Shown in pieces: positions 25,264 through 33,497 of a stretch of 34,982 nt of DNA (positions are counted from its first letter, which is position 1; every line of letters begins with the position of its first letter). The notes under the pieces were generated by a model that had not been told where the DNA came from, did not search any database, and worked only from the letters and a program-made list of their open reading frames with translations. Source of the DNA: an uncultured Eubacteriales bacterium (GTDB taxonomy: Bacteria > Bacillota > Clostridia > Oscillospirales > Acutalibacteraceae). Where the stretch lies: positions 1 to 34,982 of the forward strand of contig ONFJ01000007.1 in the NCBI GenBank assembly GCA_900317085.1, read 5' to 3'. The translations under genes were made by a program, and so were the position numbers.

Positions 25264-26673
25264 TTGAAAATCGATGACGTTTTGAAAACAGCCAAACGAG
25301 TCCATTTCATCGGGATCGGCGGTTCCGGCATGACGCCCCTGGCAGAGATCCTTCTCGCCAACGGCTACCACATGACCGGCTCCGACAACAATCCCGGAGA
25401 CAATATCGACAAGCTCCGGACCCTGGGCGCCGAGATCATCCTCGGCCAGAAGGCAGAGAACATCGAGCTCTGCAAGCCGGACATCATCGTCTACACCGTC
25501 GCCATCCTCAAGGACAACCCCGAACTGGTGGCCGCCAAGGCTTCCGGCATCCCGTGCTTCGAGCGTGCCGACCTCTTTGGTGCCATCTCCAGAATGTATG
25601 ACGACTGCATCTGCATCTGCGGTACCCACGGCAAGACCACGACGACGGCCATGCTGTCCCAGATCATGATCGAGGCGGGCAAGGACCCGACCCTCGTCGT
25701 CGGCGGACGGCTGCCCCTCATCGACAGCCACGGAAGAGCGGGGGACACCCCGTACATGGTCGCGGAGGCCTGCGAGTTCCAGGACCACTTCCTGACCCTG
25801 TCTCCCGACACCACCGTCCTCCTCAACGTGGATGACGACCACATGGAATACTTCAAGACCATGGACAACATGATCCAGTCCTATACCACGTTCGTCAACA
25901 TGACGACCAGCCTCGTTGTCTACAACGGAGACGATGAGAACACCTGCAAAGCCATCGAGCGGGCCGAGCGCCGGGACGACCAGACGTTCCTGACCTTCGG
26001 TCTGTCGCCGGAGCGGGATTACTACGCCGAGAACATCGTATATAATCGCGGCGCGTTCCCCGAGTTCGACGTCATGCACGCCGGCAAGCTCGTCTGCCAT
26101 GTGGCGCTGGGTGTCCCGGGCAAGCACAATGTCCTCAACGCCCTCGGCGTGGTCGCGGCGGCCCTCTGGAACGGAGTGGCACCCGAAGACATCGCGACGT
26201 ACATCGCGGGCTTCAAGGGAGCGGGCAGACGGTTCGAGGTCCTCGGTGAGTTCAACGGAATCACCATTGCCGACGACTATGCCCACCATCCCACCGAACT
26301 GACGGTGACCCTCGAAGCGGTCATGGCGATGGGGTATCATGAAGTCTGGGCCGTGTTCCAGCCCTTCACGTATTCCCGCACCTACATGCTCATGGACGAC
26401 TTCGCGGAAGCGCTGAAGATCCCGGACCATGCGGTCATGACCGAGATCATGGGCTCCAGAGAAGTCAACACCTATGACGTCTACACGTCCCAGCTCGCGG
26501 AAAAGATCCCGGGCAGTGTCTGGTTCGAAAACCGTTCTGACGTCGTCGACTACGTTATGGAACACGCGGTCCCCGGCGACCTCATCATCACCCTCGGCTG
26601 CGGCGACATCTACAAGGAAGCCAAGCAGATGGTCGAACGCTATAAGGCCCAGGCGGAAGGAGACGCGGAATGA
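25264..26673 (+). CDS. murC: UDP-N-acetylmuramate--L-alanine ligase
   Basis: An ATP-dependent ligase that adds the first amino acid of the peptidoglycan stem peptide. The 469-residue protein has the N-terminal UDP-binding segment VHFIGIGGSGM, the ATP loop GTHGKTTTTAM, the central AEACEFQDHF, and the C-terminal DDYAHHPTE, all Mur ligase hallmarks of the MurC branch. I place the start at TTG 25264 because GGAGG (25251-25255) precedes it by 8 nt. The ATG at 25249 overlaps that site and has none of its own. The stop overlaps the next start as ATGA. Confidence 0.95.
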   Translation: MKIDDVLKTAKRVHFIGIGGSGMTPLAEILLANGYHMTGSDNNPGDNIDKLRTLGAEIILGQKAENIELCKPDIIVYTVAILKDNPELVAAKASGIPCFERADLFGAISRMYDDCICICGTHGKTTTTAMLSQIMIEAGKDPTLVVGGRLPLIDSHGRAGDTPYMVAEACEFQDHFLTLSPDTTVLLNVDDDHMEYFKTMDNMIQSYTTFVNMTTSLVVYNGDDENTCKAIERAERRDDQTFLTFGLSPERDYYAENIVYNRGAFPEFDVMHAGKLVCHVALGVPGKHNVLNALGVVAAALWNGVAPEDIATYIAGFKGAGRRFEVLGEFNGITIADDYAHHPTELTVTLEAVMAMGYHEVWAVFQPFTYSRTYMLMDDFAEALKIPDHAVMTEIMGSREVNTYDVYTSQLAEKIPGSVWFENRSDVVDYVMEHAVPGDLIITLGCGDIYKEAKQMVERYKAQAEGDAE

Positions 26674-27539
26674 CTCAGAGAATGAAACGCGTCATCGCGC
26701 TCCTCATGACTCTCGTCCTCGTCGGCTGCATGCTCGGCATGACCGGCTGCCACCGGAAGGACAAGGCCGAAGACGCTGCCACGGCAGTCGCGGTCGAAGA
26801 AGAGACGAAGAAGGACGGGAACTTCCTGTCGGACCTCCTCGGGAAAGAGAAGGAAGAAGACGCTTCCGAAACGACAAAGACCTCCGCGAAGACTACCGAA
26901 AAGACCACGGAAAAAGCAGACCCGAACACGACGGTCGCGGCCACCACCGGCACGACGTCCCGTGACACGACCGCTGCCACCACTATGTCCTCCGGCCTCT
27001 TCCAGGTCTCCCAGGACTACAAGAATTCGCACCCGTACTGTGTCGCGGTCAACACGTCACAGAACATCGTCATCGTTTACGCGAAGGACGCGACCGGCAA
27101 CTACACGACACCGGTGAAAGCGATGGCCTGCTCCTGCGGCCGCGCCGGCCACGAGACCCCCTCCGGTCAGTACACCGCTATGACGAAACAGCGCTGGCTG
27201 TACCTCATCGACGGGACCTACGGCCAGTACTGCACGAAGTTCAAGGAACACTACTGGTTCCACTCCGTCCCGTATTACAGCCAGAGCCCCTCCGACCTCG
27301 AGTGGCCGGAATACAACAAACTCGGCAATAATGCCTCCGCCGGCTGCGTCCGTATGTGTGTCAGAGACGTCAAATGGGTCTACGACAACATCAGCCTCGG
27401 CACCGTCATCCGCGTCTATGCCTCTTCGGCAGCAGAACCGATGGCGAAACCGGCCTCCATCCGTATCGATACCAGCGATGCCAACGCAAATCGCGGCTGG
27501 GACCCCACCGATCCCGACCCGGCAAACCCCTATCGCTGA
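26670..27539 (+). CDS. Lipoprotein L,D-transpeptidase (YkuD family)
   Basis: A 289-residue exported protein. The N-terminus has a basic start (MTQRMKR), a hydrophobic core and a lipobox, LVGC at Cys20; a second candidate is MTGC at Cys27. A low-complexity Thr/Glu/Lys linker (about 35-108) should span the wall region. The catalytic YkuD domain follows, with His198 (WFHS) and the nucleophile Cys226 in SAGCVRMC, and Arg228. Such enzymes form 3-3 cross-links or anchor proteins to peptidoglycan. Translation is coupled to murC by a 4-bp overlap, which fits a cell-wall role. Confidence 0.92.
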   Translation: MTQRMKRVIALLMTLVLVGCMLGMTGCHRKDKAEDAATAVAVEEETKKDGNFLSDLLGKEKEEDASETTKTSAKTTEKTTEKADPNTTVAATTGTTSRDTTAATTMSSGLFQVSQDYKNSHPYCVAVNTSQNIVIVYAKDATGNYTTPVKAMACSCGRAGHETPSGQYTAMTKQRWLYLIDGTYGQYCTKFKEHYWFHSVPYYSQSPSDLEWPEYNKLGNNASAGCVRMCVRDVKWVYDNISLGTVIRVYASSAAEPMAKPASIRIDTSDANANRGWDPTDPDPANPYR

Positions 27540-27578
27540 TCTGTCAATAAAATCTCACTTGCAAAGGAGATGTCAGAA

Positions 27579-29594
27579 ATGAAATCATCCTCCCAGCTCT
27601 ACCGTGTCCGCCATATCGAAGATTTCCGCGATATGCTCGACCAGAGCGCCACGCTCTTCGCCAACGAACCCGCGTTCAAACTGAGAAACAAAGATGGTTC
27701 CTACACGACCATCAACTACACGAAATACAGAGAGGACGTCCGCTCCATCGGTACCGCCCTCTGGGCAAAAGGCTACCACGGGAAGCACATCGCCCTCATG
27801 GGAGCCAACTCCTATAACTGGGCCACCGTATACTTCGCCGTCACCTGCGGCCTCGGTGTGCTCGTGCCCATCGACAAGGAACTGCCCTTCGACGACGTGA
27901 AGAACATCCTCGAAGAGTCTGAGTCGAGCCTCCTCATCATCGACAAGAAACTGGTCCGCAAGTTCGCGGCTCATATGTCTCAGCTGCCGGAGGACCTGGA
28001 GATCATCGTGATGAATGAGCCAAAACCGGCCCACGGCATGCTTTCCTACGAGGACGTTTTCGAAGAGGGCCGCGCCCTCAAGGAGTCCCGGGACCAGAGC
28101 TATCTCGACTACCTGGTCGCTCCCATCGACCCCGATGCCATGAGTGTCCTCATCTACACCTCCGGCACGTCCGGACGGGCCAAGGGCGTCATGCTGTCCC
28201 AGCGGAACATCTGCTTCGTCGTCATGTCGAACAGTTCCATCGCCAACGTCGGCCCCGGAGACCAGATGCTGGCCATCCTTCCGATGCACCATACCTTCGA
28301 ATGCTCGCTCGGGTTCCTCGCGGTCGTCTACAACGGCTGCTGCAACGCGTTCCCGACGAGCCTTCTGCGTCTGACCCGCGACATGCAGGAAGTCAAGCCG
28401 ACCGTCATCTTCACGGTCCCGCTGCTGGTCGAAAAGATGCATGACAAGATCGTCGAGACCCTCGATGAGTCGAAACCCGGACAGATGCTCTTCAAGTACG
28501 GCGGAAAACTCGTCAACTGGACGAACGACAAGTTCGGCATCGACCTTTCCCGGAAGGTCTTCAGCCTCGTTCTGAAGAACCTCGGCGGCCGTCTGCGCCT
28601 CTTCATCATCGGCGCCGCCGCCATCAACCCGGACGTCGTCAAGAACTTCGAGACCTTCGGTGTCGAGTCCTACCTCGGCTACGGCCTCACGGAGTGCGCT
28701 CCGCTGGTCTCCTGCAACTATGACGGCCACACGACCCTCGACACGGTCGGTATGCCCATTCCCGGCGTCGAAGTCAAACTGGATGACGTCAACGAAGAGG
28801 GCATCGGCGAACTGCTCGTCAAGGGCCCGAACGTCATGCTCGGCTACTACAAGAACGAAGAAGCCACCCGTGAAGTCCTCGACGAGGACGGCTGGCTCCA
28901 CACCGGCGACCTTGCCAATGTCGACGACAAGGGCAACATCCGCCTGACCGGTCGGAAGAAGAACGTCATCGTCACGAAGAACGGCAAGAACATTTATCCG
29001 GAAGAACTCGAAGACGCTCTGAACGGCAACCCGTTCATCCTCGAGTCCATGGTCGTCGGCACCGAGAAGGAAGAGGAGGACGACACCGTCGTCGAAGCGA
29101 AGATCTTCCCGGACGTCAACGCCATCAGGGAAGCCCTCCAGAACCCCGACCTGACCACGGAGGACATCTTCAACTACATCTCCGACATCGTCAAGGACAT
29201 CAACACGAAGTTCCCGAGCTACAAGAAGATCCGCGCGGTCAGCATCCGGAACACCGAGTTCATCAAGACGACCACCCAGAAGGTCAAACGTTACGCCAAC
29301 ATGGATGATGGTGCCACCGAGGCCAGCGGCGAAGTCCCGGCCAGGGAGACCCTGACGCATCAGGCAGCCGAGGCCATCGGCGTCGCGGTCGAAGCGGTCA
29401 AGGAAACCGTCGAGAAGACCGTCGAAGCAGCCGGTACCGCCTATGAAGCGGTCAAGGAGTCTCTGGCGGCCGCCAAGGAAGAGGCGGAGGAAAAGAAGGC
29501 TGCAGAAGCGGAAGAGACTGCTGCGGAAACGGCGGAGGAAACCGCTCCGGAAGCCACGGAAGAAACTAGCGAAACCAAGGAGGACCAGCAGTGA
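27579..29594 (+). CDS. Long-chain fatty acid--CoA ligase (AMP-binding family)
   Basis: A 671-residue adenylate-forming enzyme that most likely activates fatty acids to acyl-CoA. It has the phosphate loop IYTSGTSGRAKG near residue 195, YGLTECAPL near 367, GWLHTGDL near 440 and GRKKNVIVTKNGKNIYPEE, as in FadD-type synthetases. The last 90-95 residues form an Ala/Glu/Thr-rich acidic tail (from about 578) that is not part of the family fold. I chose the ATG at 27579 because AAGGAG (27564-27569) lies 9 nt upstream; the ATG at 27570 overlaps that site. The next gene overlaps the stop as GTGA. Substrate chain length cannot be read from sequence. Confidence 0.92.
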   Translation: MKSSSQLYRVRHIEDFRDMLDQSATLFANEPAFKLRNKDGSYTTINYTKYREDVRSIGTALWAKGYHGKHIALMGANSYNWATVYFAVTCGLGVLVPIDKELPFDDVKNILEESESSLLIIDKKLVRKFAAHMSQLPEDLEIIVMNEPKPAHGMLSYEDVFEEGRALKESRDQSYLDYLVAPIDPDAMSVLIYTSGTSGRAKGVMLSQRNICFVVMSNSSIANVGPGDQMLAILPMHHTFECSLGFLAVVYNGCCNAFPTSLLRLTRDMQEVKPTVIFTVPLLVEKMHDKIVETLDESKPGQMLFKYGGKLVNWTNDKFGIDLSRKVFSLVLKNLGGRLRLFIIGAAAINPDVVKNFETFGVESYLGYGLTECAPLVSCNYDGHTTLDTVGMPIPGVEVKLDDVNEEGIGELLVKGPNVMLGYYKNEEATREVLDEDGWLHTGDLANVDDKGNIRLTGRKKNVIVTKNGKNIYPEELEDALNGNPFILESMVVGTEKEEEDDTVVEAKIFPDVNAIREALQNPDLTTEDIFNYISDIVKDINTKFPSYKKIRAVSIRNTEFIKTTTQKVKRYANMDDGATEASGEVPARETLTHQAAEAIGVAVEAVKETVEKTVEAAGTAYEAVKESLAAAKEEAEEKKAAEAEETAAETAEETAPEATEETSETKEDQQ

Positions 29595-29863
29595 GCGCAC
29601 TGAATATTTCGCTGCCCCGGTTCGATTACATGTGCCAGAAGAACACATACTCCGGCAGCCAGGGACGGTTCCGTTACAAATTCTTCCCCGAGAAGAAAGA
29701 TGACGTCGATACCGTTCTGGTCGCCGCCTGCTACTTCGACAACTGCTACGAAGTGGAGCTGGAGGCCGGTCGTGTGACCCGTCAGGAGTTCGAATACTCC
29801 AACGAGGGCATCGACGCCGCCCAGGCGTGGCTTTCGGCACAGTATGACGAAACTCAGAAGTAA
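29591..29863 (+). CDS. Small hypothetical protein
   Basis: A 90-residue soluble protein with a GTG start that overlaps the stop of the acyl-CoA ligase gene. AAGGAGG lies about 9 nt upstream, so the start is well supported. It is rich in aromatic and acidic residues (for example RFRYKFFPEKKDD and CYFDNCYEVELE). I recognise no family. Its place between a lipid gene and lepA gives no clear hint. lepA follows after 18 bp. Confidence 0.78.
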   Translation: MSALNISLPRFDYMCQKNTYSGSQGRFRYKFFPEKKDDVDTVLVAACYFDNCYEVELEAGRVTRQEFEYSNEGIDAAQAWLSAQYDETQK

Positions 29864-29881
29864 ATCGCCAAAGGAACCAGA

Positions 29882-31690
29882 ATGTCAGACTACAGAAACA
29901 ACATCCGCAATTTCTCGATCATCGCCCACATCGACCACGGGAAATCCACCCTGGCCGACCGCATGCTGGAACTGACCGAGTCCGTCTCCAAGCGGGAGAT
30001 GGAGGAGCAGCTCCTCGACAACATGGACATTGAGAGAGAACGCGGCATCACCATCAAAGCCCGGGCCGTCAAGCTCGAGTACAAGGCCCAGGACGGGGAA
30101 GTCTATGACCTGAACCTCATCGACACCCCCGGCCACGTCGACTTCAACTACGAAGTCTCCCGGTCTCTGGCCGCCTGTGAAGGCGCGGTCCTCGTCGTGG
30201 ACGCTACCCAGGGCATCGAGGCCCAGACCCTCGGCAACACGTACCTGGCCCTCGACCACGACCTCGAGATCTGCCCGGTCATCAACAAGATCGACCTGCC
30301 GGCCGCCGACCCCGAACGGGTCAGCGCGGAAGTGGAAGAGGTCATCGGCCTGCCCTGTGAAGAGGCGCCCCGCATCTCCGCCAAGACCGGCGAGAACGTG
30401 GAGCAGGTCCTCGAGGAGATCGTGAACTTGGTCCCGGCACCCACCGGAGACCCGGACGCGCCCCTGCGTGCCCTCATCTTCGACTCCGTCTACGACAGCT
30501 ACCGCGGCGTCATCGTCTATGTCCGCCTCATGGAAGGCACCATCAAGCCCGGCGACACCATGCGCATGATGGCCACCGGCGCCGAGTTCAACGTCGTCGA
30601 AGTCGGCTACATGCGGGCCCGCTCGCTGGAGCCTGCCAAGTGCCTCCGGGCCGGAGAAGTCGGATACATCACTGCCTCCATCAAGACCGTTTCGGAAGCC
30701 CGGGTCGGTGACACCGTCACCCTGGCCACCCGCCCGGCGAGCGAACCGCTGCCCGGTTACCGCAAGGTCAACCCGATGGTGTTCTGCGGTGTCTACCCGG
30801 CCGACGGCGCCGACTACGAGAACCTGAAAGAGGCGCTGGAAAAACTCCAGCTCAACGACGCGGCCCTGTCCTTCGAACCGGAGACCTCCGGAGCCCTCGG
30901 CTTCGGATTCCGCTGCGGCTTCCTCGGACTGCTCCACCTCGAAATCATCCAGGAACGCCTCGAGCGGGAATACAACCTCGACCTCGTCACCACCATCCCG
31001 AGCGTCATCTACAAGATCCATATGGCGAGCGGGGAAGTGCTGAACATCGACAACCCCTGCAACTATCCGGACCCCGCCGACATCGACTTCTGCGAGGAGC
31101 CGATCACCAACGCGCACATCTTCGCGCCGCCCGACTATGTTGGCCCCATCATGGAGCTCTGCCAGGAGCGCCGCGGCACGTTCAAGGACATGCAGTACCT
31201 GGCGGCGGACCGTGTGGACATCCACTACGAACTGCCCCTCAACGAGATCATCTACGACTTCTTCGACGCCCTCAAGTCCCGCACCCGGGGCTACGCGTCC
31301 CTCGACTATGAGATCCTCGGCTACCGGCAGTCTGAACTCGTCAAGCTCGACGTTCTCCTGAACGGCGAACAGGTCGACGCCCTGTCCTTCATCATCCACC
31401 AGGAGAAGGCCTACGGCCGCGCCCGGAAGATCGCCGAGAAGCTCAAGGAGCACATCCCGAGAACGCTCTTCGAGATCCCCATCCAGATCGCCATCGGCGG
31501 CAAGGTCATCGCCCGCGAGACCGTCAAGGCCCTGCGGAAGGACGTCCTCGCCAAGTGCTACGGCGGCGACATCACCCGTAAGAAAAAACTGCTCGAAAAG
31601 CAGAAGGAAGGTAAGAAGCGCATGCGTCAGTTCGGCTCCGTCGAAGTGCCGCAGGAAGCCTTCATGGCCGTCCTGAAGCTGGACGAATAA
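29882..31690 (+). CDS. lepA: Elongation factor 4 (LepA)
   Basis: A 602-residue ribosome-associated GTPase that can back-translocate stalled ribosomes and aids 30S assembly. It has G1 AHIDHGKST near residue 15, RERGITI, DTPGH and NKIDLP, then the EF-G-like domains and the LepA-specific C-terminus ([33 protein letters not shown]). Length is typical. The ATG at 29882 has AAAGGAA upstream. hemW follows after 15 bp, a conserved order in Bacillota. Confidence 0.98.
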   Translation: MSDYRNNIRNFSIIAHIDHGKSTLADRMLELTESVSKREMEEQLLDNMDIERERGITIKARAVKLEYKAQDGEVYDLNLIDTPGHVDFNYEVSRSLAACEGAVLVVDATQGIEAQTLGNTYLALDHDLEICPVINKIDLPAADPERVSAEVEEVIGLPCEEAPRISAKTGENVEQVLEEIVNLVPAPTGDPDAPLRALIFDSVYDSYRGVIVYVRLMEGTIKPGDTMRMMATGAEFNVVEVGYMRARSLEPAKCLRAGEVGYITASIKTVSEARVGDTVTLATRPASEPLPGYRKVNPMVFCGVYPADGADYENLKEALEKLQLNDAALSFEPETSGALGFGFRCGFLGLLHLEIIQERLEREYNLDLVTTIPSVIYKIHMASGEVLNIDNPCNYPDPADIDFCEEPITNAHIFAPPDYVGPIMELCQERRGTFKDMQYLAADRVDIHYELPLNEIIYDFFDALKSRTRGYASLDYEILGYRQSELVKLDVLLNGEQVDALSFIIHQEKAYGRARKIAEKLKEHIPRTLFEIPIQIAIGGKVIARETVKALRKDVLAKCYGGDITRKKKLLEKQKEGKKRMRQFGSVEVPQEAFMAVLKLDE

Positions 31691-31705
31691 GAGAGGAACC
31701 TGTAT

Positions 31706-32776
31706 TTGGAACCCATCGGACTGTACCTGCATGTCCCGTTCTGTGCCTCCCGATGCCCATATTGCGACTTCTTTACCCAGTGGCCCGTGGGCGATGCACT
31801 GACCGTGTATGCGGAAACGATGAAAACCGAATTGCGGGACACCCGTGACCAACAGATCTGTGCCGACTCCGTCTACTTCGGAGGCGGCACTCCTTCTGTG
31901 CTGCCCGGAGCCGTTTTTGCGGACCTCCTCAGCACCGTGCGGGACTGCTTCACCGTGACCCCGGACGCCGAGACGACCGTGGAGTGCAACCCGTCCTCGG
32001 ACCTCGAAACGTTCCTGACGGCAGCGGTGGAAGCAGGTGTGAACCGCGTGTCCCTCGGCATGCAGTCCGCGGTCGACGCGGAGCGCCGAAAGCTCGGACG
32101 TACCTCGGACCGGAAACGGGTCGAAGAGGCGCTGTCCATCGCCCGGAAGTGCGGCATTCAGAACCTGACGCTGGACGTCATGCTGGGCGTCCCCGGGCAG
32201 ACGCTGCAAAGTCTGCAGGAGACCCTGCAGTTCCTCATCGACAGCGGCGTGCCCCATGTGAGCGCTTACATGCTGAAGCTGGAAGAGGGGACGGTCTTTT
32301 ACAAACGCGCCGCCTCTCTGGACCTGCCGGGCGAAGACCTGGTGGGGGACATGTACCTGCAGACCATCGAGACGCTGGAGGCGGCCGGTCTCAAACAGTA
32401 TGAGATCTCGAACTTCGCCCGCCCGGGCTTCGAGAGCCGGCACAACCTCAAGTACTGGCACTGTGAAGAGTACCTGGGCTTCGGCCCGTCGGCCCACTCC
32501 TTCTTCCGTGGCGAGCGGTTCTACCGCAAAGCAGACTGGGAGGCCTTTGTCTCCGGAGCGCCTGTCGTCCCGGACGGACTCGGCGGCAGCTTCGAAGAAC
32601 GCCTCATGCTGGCCCTTCGCCTGACGGAAGGGTACCGGGGCGACATCCCGGACGAACTGCGGGAAAAGGCCTCTCAGCCCCTGTTGAGACCGTTCCTCGA
32701 AGTGGGGGACGGTTTTATCCGTCTCACGAAGGAAGGCTTCCTCGTGTCCAACACGGTCATCGCCGAACTGCTCTGA
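31706..32776 (+). CDS. hemW: HemW-type radical SAM protein (coproporphyrinogen oxidase-like)
   Basis: A 356-residue radical SAM protein with the cluster motif Cys13-x3-Cys17-x2-Cys20 (CASRCPYC), then GGGTPSVL, NRVSLGMQS and LDVMLGVPGQT. The family is often labelled oxygen-independent coproporphyrinogen oxidase, but HemW proteins are thought to be heme chaperones; its place after lepA supports the HemW assignment. The start is TTG at 31706, with AGAGGAAC about 7 nt upstream. A terminator follows 31 nt after the stop. Confidence 0.93.
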   Translation: MEPIGLYLHVPFCASRCPYCDFFTQWPVGDALTVYAETMKTELRDTRDQQICADSVYFGGGTPSVLPGAVFADLLSTVRDCFTVTPDAETTVECNPSSDLETFLTAAVEAGVNRVSLGMQSAVDAERRKLGRTSDRKRVEEALSIARKCGIQNLTLDVMLGVPGQTLQSLQETLQFLIDSGVPHVSAYMLKLEEGTVFYKRAASLDLPGEDLVGDMYLQTIETLEAAGLKQYEISNFARPGFESRHNLKYWHCEEYLGFGPSAHSFFRGERFYRKADWEAFVSGAPVVPDGLGGSFEERLMLALRLTEGYRGDIPDELREKASQPLLRPFLEVGDGFIRLTKEGFLVSNTVIAELL

Positions 32777-32807
32777 CCGTACATCGCCAAAACGAATAGA
32801 AACAGAA

Positions 32808-32845
32808 AAGAGGCTCCTCGGGAAGAGAAGCCTCTTGTTGTTTTT
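32808..32845. terminator. Bidirectional terminator between hemW and the XRE gene
   Basis: AAGAGGCT (32808-32815) pairs with AGCCTCTT (32829-32836), with further pairing inside. A T-rich tract (32837-32845) serves hemW. The A-rich 5' flank gives the T tract for the minus-strand gene. Confidence 0.8.
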
Positions 32846-32848
32846 GTA

Positions 32849-33175
32849 TTATGATCTGCCGCGTCTCGGTTTCTGGAGTTCTTTGATCATGGCGAGGAGG
32901 ATCTTTACATGGCTCGGTTCCGCCTTGCGGACGAGCGCAAAGAGTTCCTGCTGATCCAGTGTCAGGTCCTCCTGTTCCCGGAAGAATTCGGAGGGGACGA
33001 TGTCGAGGAGTTCGCAGAAGTACAGGACCTCGTCCAGCTTCGGCTCGAAACGGCCGTTGCCGACGCCGCTGATGTAGTTGTCGCGGTGTCCCATCTTTTT
33101 GCTGATCTCTGCCATCGACTTCGAGGACTGCCTGGCATATTCCATCATTCGCTTTTGCACAAACGACTTGTCCAT
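32849..33175 (-). CDS. XRE-family helix-turn-helix regulator
   Basis: A 108-residue protein. Residues about 10-65 are a Cro/C1-type helix-turn-helix (SMAEISKKMGHRDNYISGVG, then LDEVLYFCELLDIVPSEFF). A short helical tail with a basic end (KPRRGRS) follows. The ATG at 33175 or the one at 33181 can be the start; GGAG at 33189-33186 is 10 or 4 nt upstream, and I prefer 33175. A longer frame to 33631 runs through the operator array and is rejected. Four palindromes lie directly upstream, so it probably regulates itself. No toxin partner is adjacent. Confidence 0.88.
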   Translation of the reverse strand: MDKSFVQKRMMEYARQSSKSMAEISKKMGHRDNYISGVGNGRFEPKLDEVLYFCELLDIVPSEFFREQEDLTLDQQELFALVRKAEPSHVKILLAMIKELQKPRRGRS

Positions 33176-33208
33176 TTCCATACGTCTCCAAAAACTTGTT
33201 AATGTCTG

Positions 33209-33237
33209 CCTATAGTTTACCGTAAGAGGTGTGGAAA
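33209..33237 (-). promoter_or_regulatory. Probable promoter of the XRE gene
   Basis: On the minus strand TTTCCA (33237-33232) and TATAGG (33214-33209) are spaced by 17 bp. The start is predicted near 33202. The first palindrome of the array begins 3 bp upstream of the -35 box. Confidence 0.5.
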
Positions 33238-33240
33238 ACC

Positions 33241-33257
33241 GTCTTCCCACAGAAGAC
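33241..33257. promoter_or_regulatory. Palindromic operator copy 1
   Basis: GTCTTCCCACAGAAGAC, inverted arms GTCTTC and GAAGAC around 5 bp. It is centred about 47 bp upstream of the predicted XRE start. Confidence 0.7.
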
Positions 33258-33271
33258 AAAATGAAAATAGT

Positions 33272-33288
33272 ATCTTCTGAGAGAAGAT
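33272..33288. promoter_or_regulatory. Palindromic operator copy 2
   Basis: ATCTTCTGAGAGAAGAT, a perfect 7-3-7 inverted repeat. It starts 31 bp after copy 1, about three helical turns. Confidence 0.72.
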
Positions 33289-33326
33289 TTAAATTAGTCT
33301 TAGAACCATACAGATGCGAAAAAAGT

Positions 33327-33345
33327 GTCTTTCTTTCGAGAAGAC
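33327..33345. promoter_or_regulatory. Palindromic operator copy 3 (degenerate)
   Basis: GTCTTTCTTTCGAGAAGAC keeps the right arm but has a 2-bp longer centre and one base changed in the left arm. It is followed by CATAATGG, similar to the flank of copy 4. Confidence 0.6.
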
Positions 33346-33359
33346 ATAATGGTGGTAAT

Positions 33360-33376
33360 ATCTTCTCACAGAAGAT
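33360..33376. promoter_or_regulatory. Palindromic operator copy 4
   Basis: ATCTTCTCACAGAAGAT, a perfect 7-3-7 repeat, starting 33 bp after copy 3. A plus-strand TATAAT (33376-33381) overlaps its right end. Confidence 0.72.
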
Positions 33377-33385
33377 ATAATGGAA

Positions 33386-33430
33386 GTCCAGGGACGGACA
33401 GGGGAACGGTCCGATCGTTCCCTCCTGGAC
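33386..33430. repeat. Long inverted repeat between operators and symporter terminator
   Basis: GTCCAGG (33386-33392) pairs with CCTGGAC (33424-33430), and inside it GGGAACG (33402-33408) pairs with CGTTCCC (33416-33422). It could fold on either strand. It lies in the 316-bp gap 33182-33497 together with the operators and the symporter terminator; no protein gene is visible in that gap. Confidence 0.65.
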
Positions 33431-33471
33431 AAAAAAGCTCCGGCCCGGAAGCACATGCTTTCGGACCGGAG
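33431..33471 (-). terminator. Intrinsic terminator of the symporter gene
   Basis: On the minus strand a 14-position stem (33471-33458 with 33451-33438) is followed by six T residues (33436-33431). It lies 27 nt after the symporter stop. On the plus strand the same stem is followed by a T-rich run, so it may act both ways. Confidence 0.85.
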
Positions 33472-33497
33472 TCTTGTTTTCTATTCCTTTGGGCGAT

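Noticed and set aside
33241-33376. CRISPR array
   Set aside because: The repeats are short, palindromic, unevenly spaced and differ in sequence; no cas gene is near.
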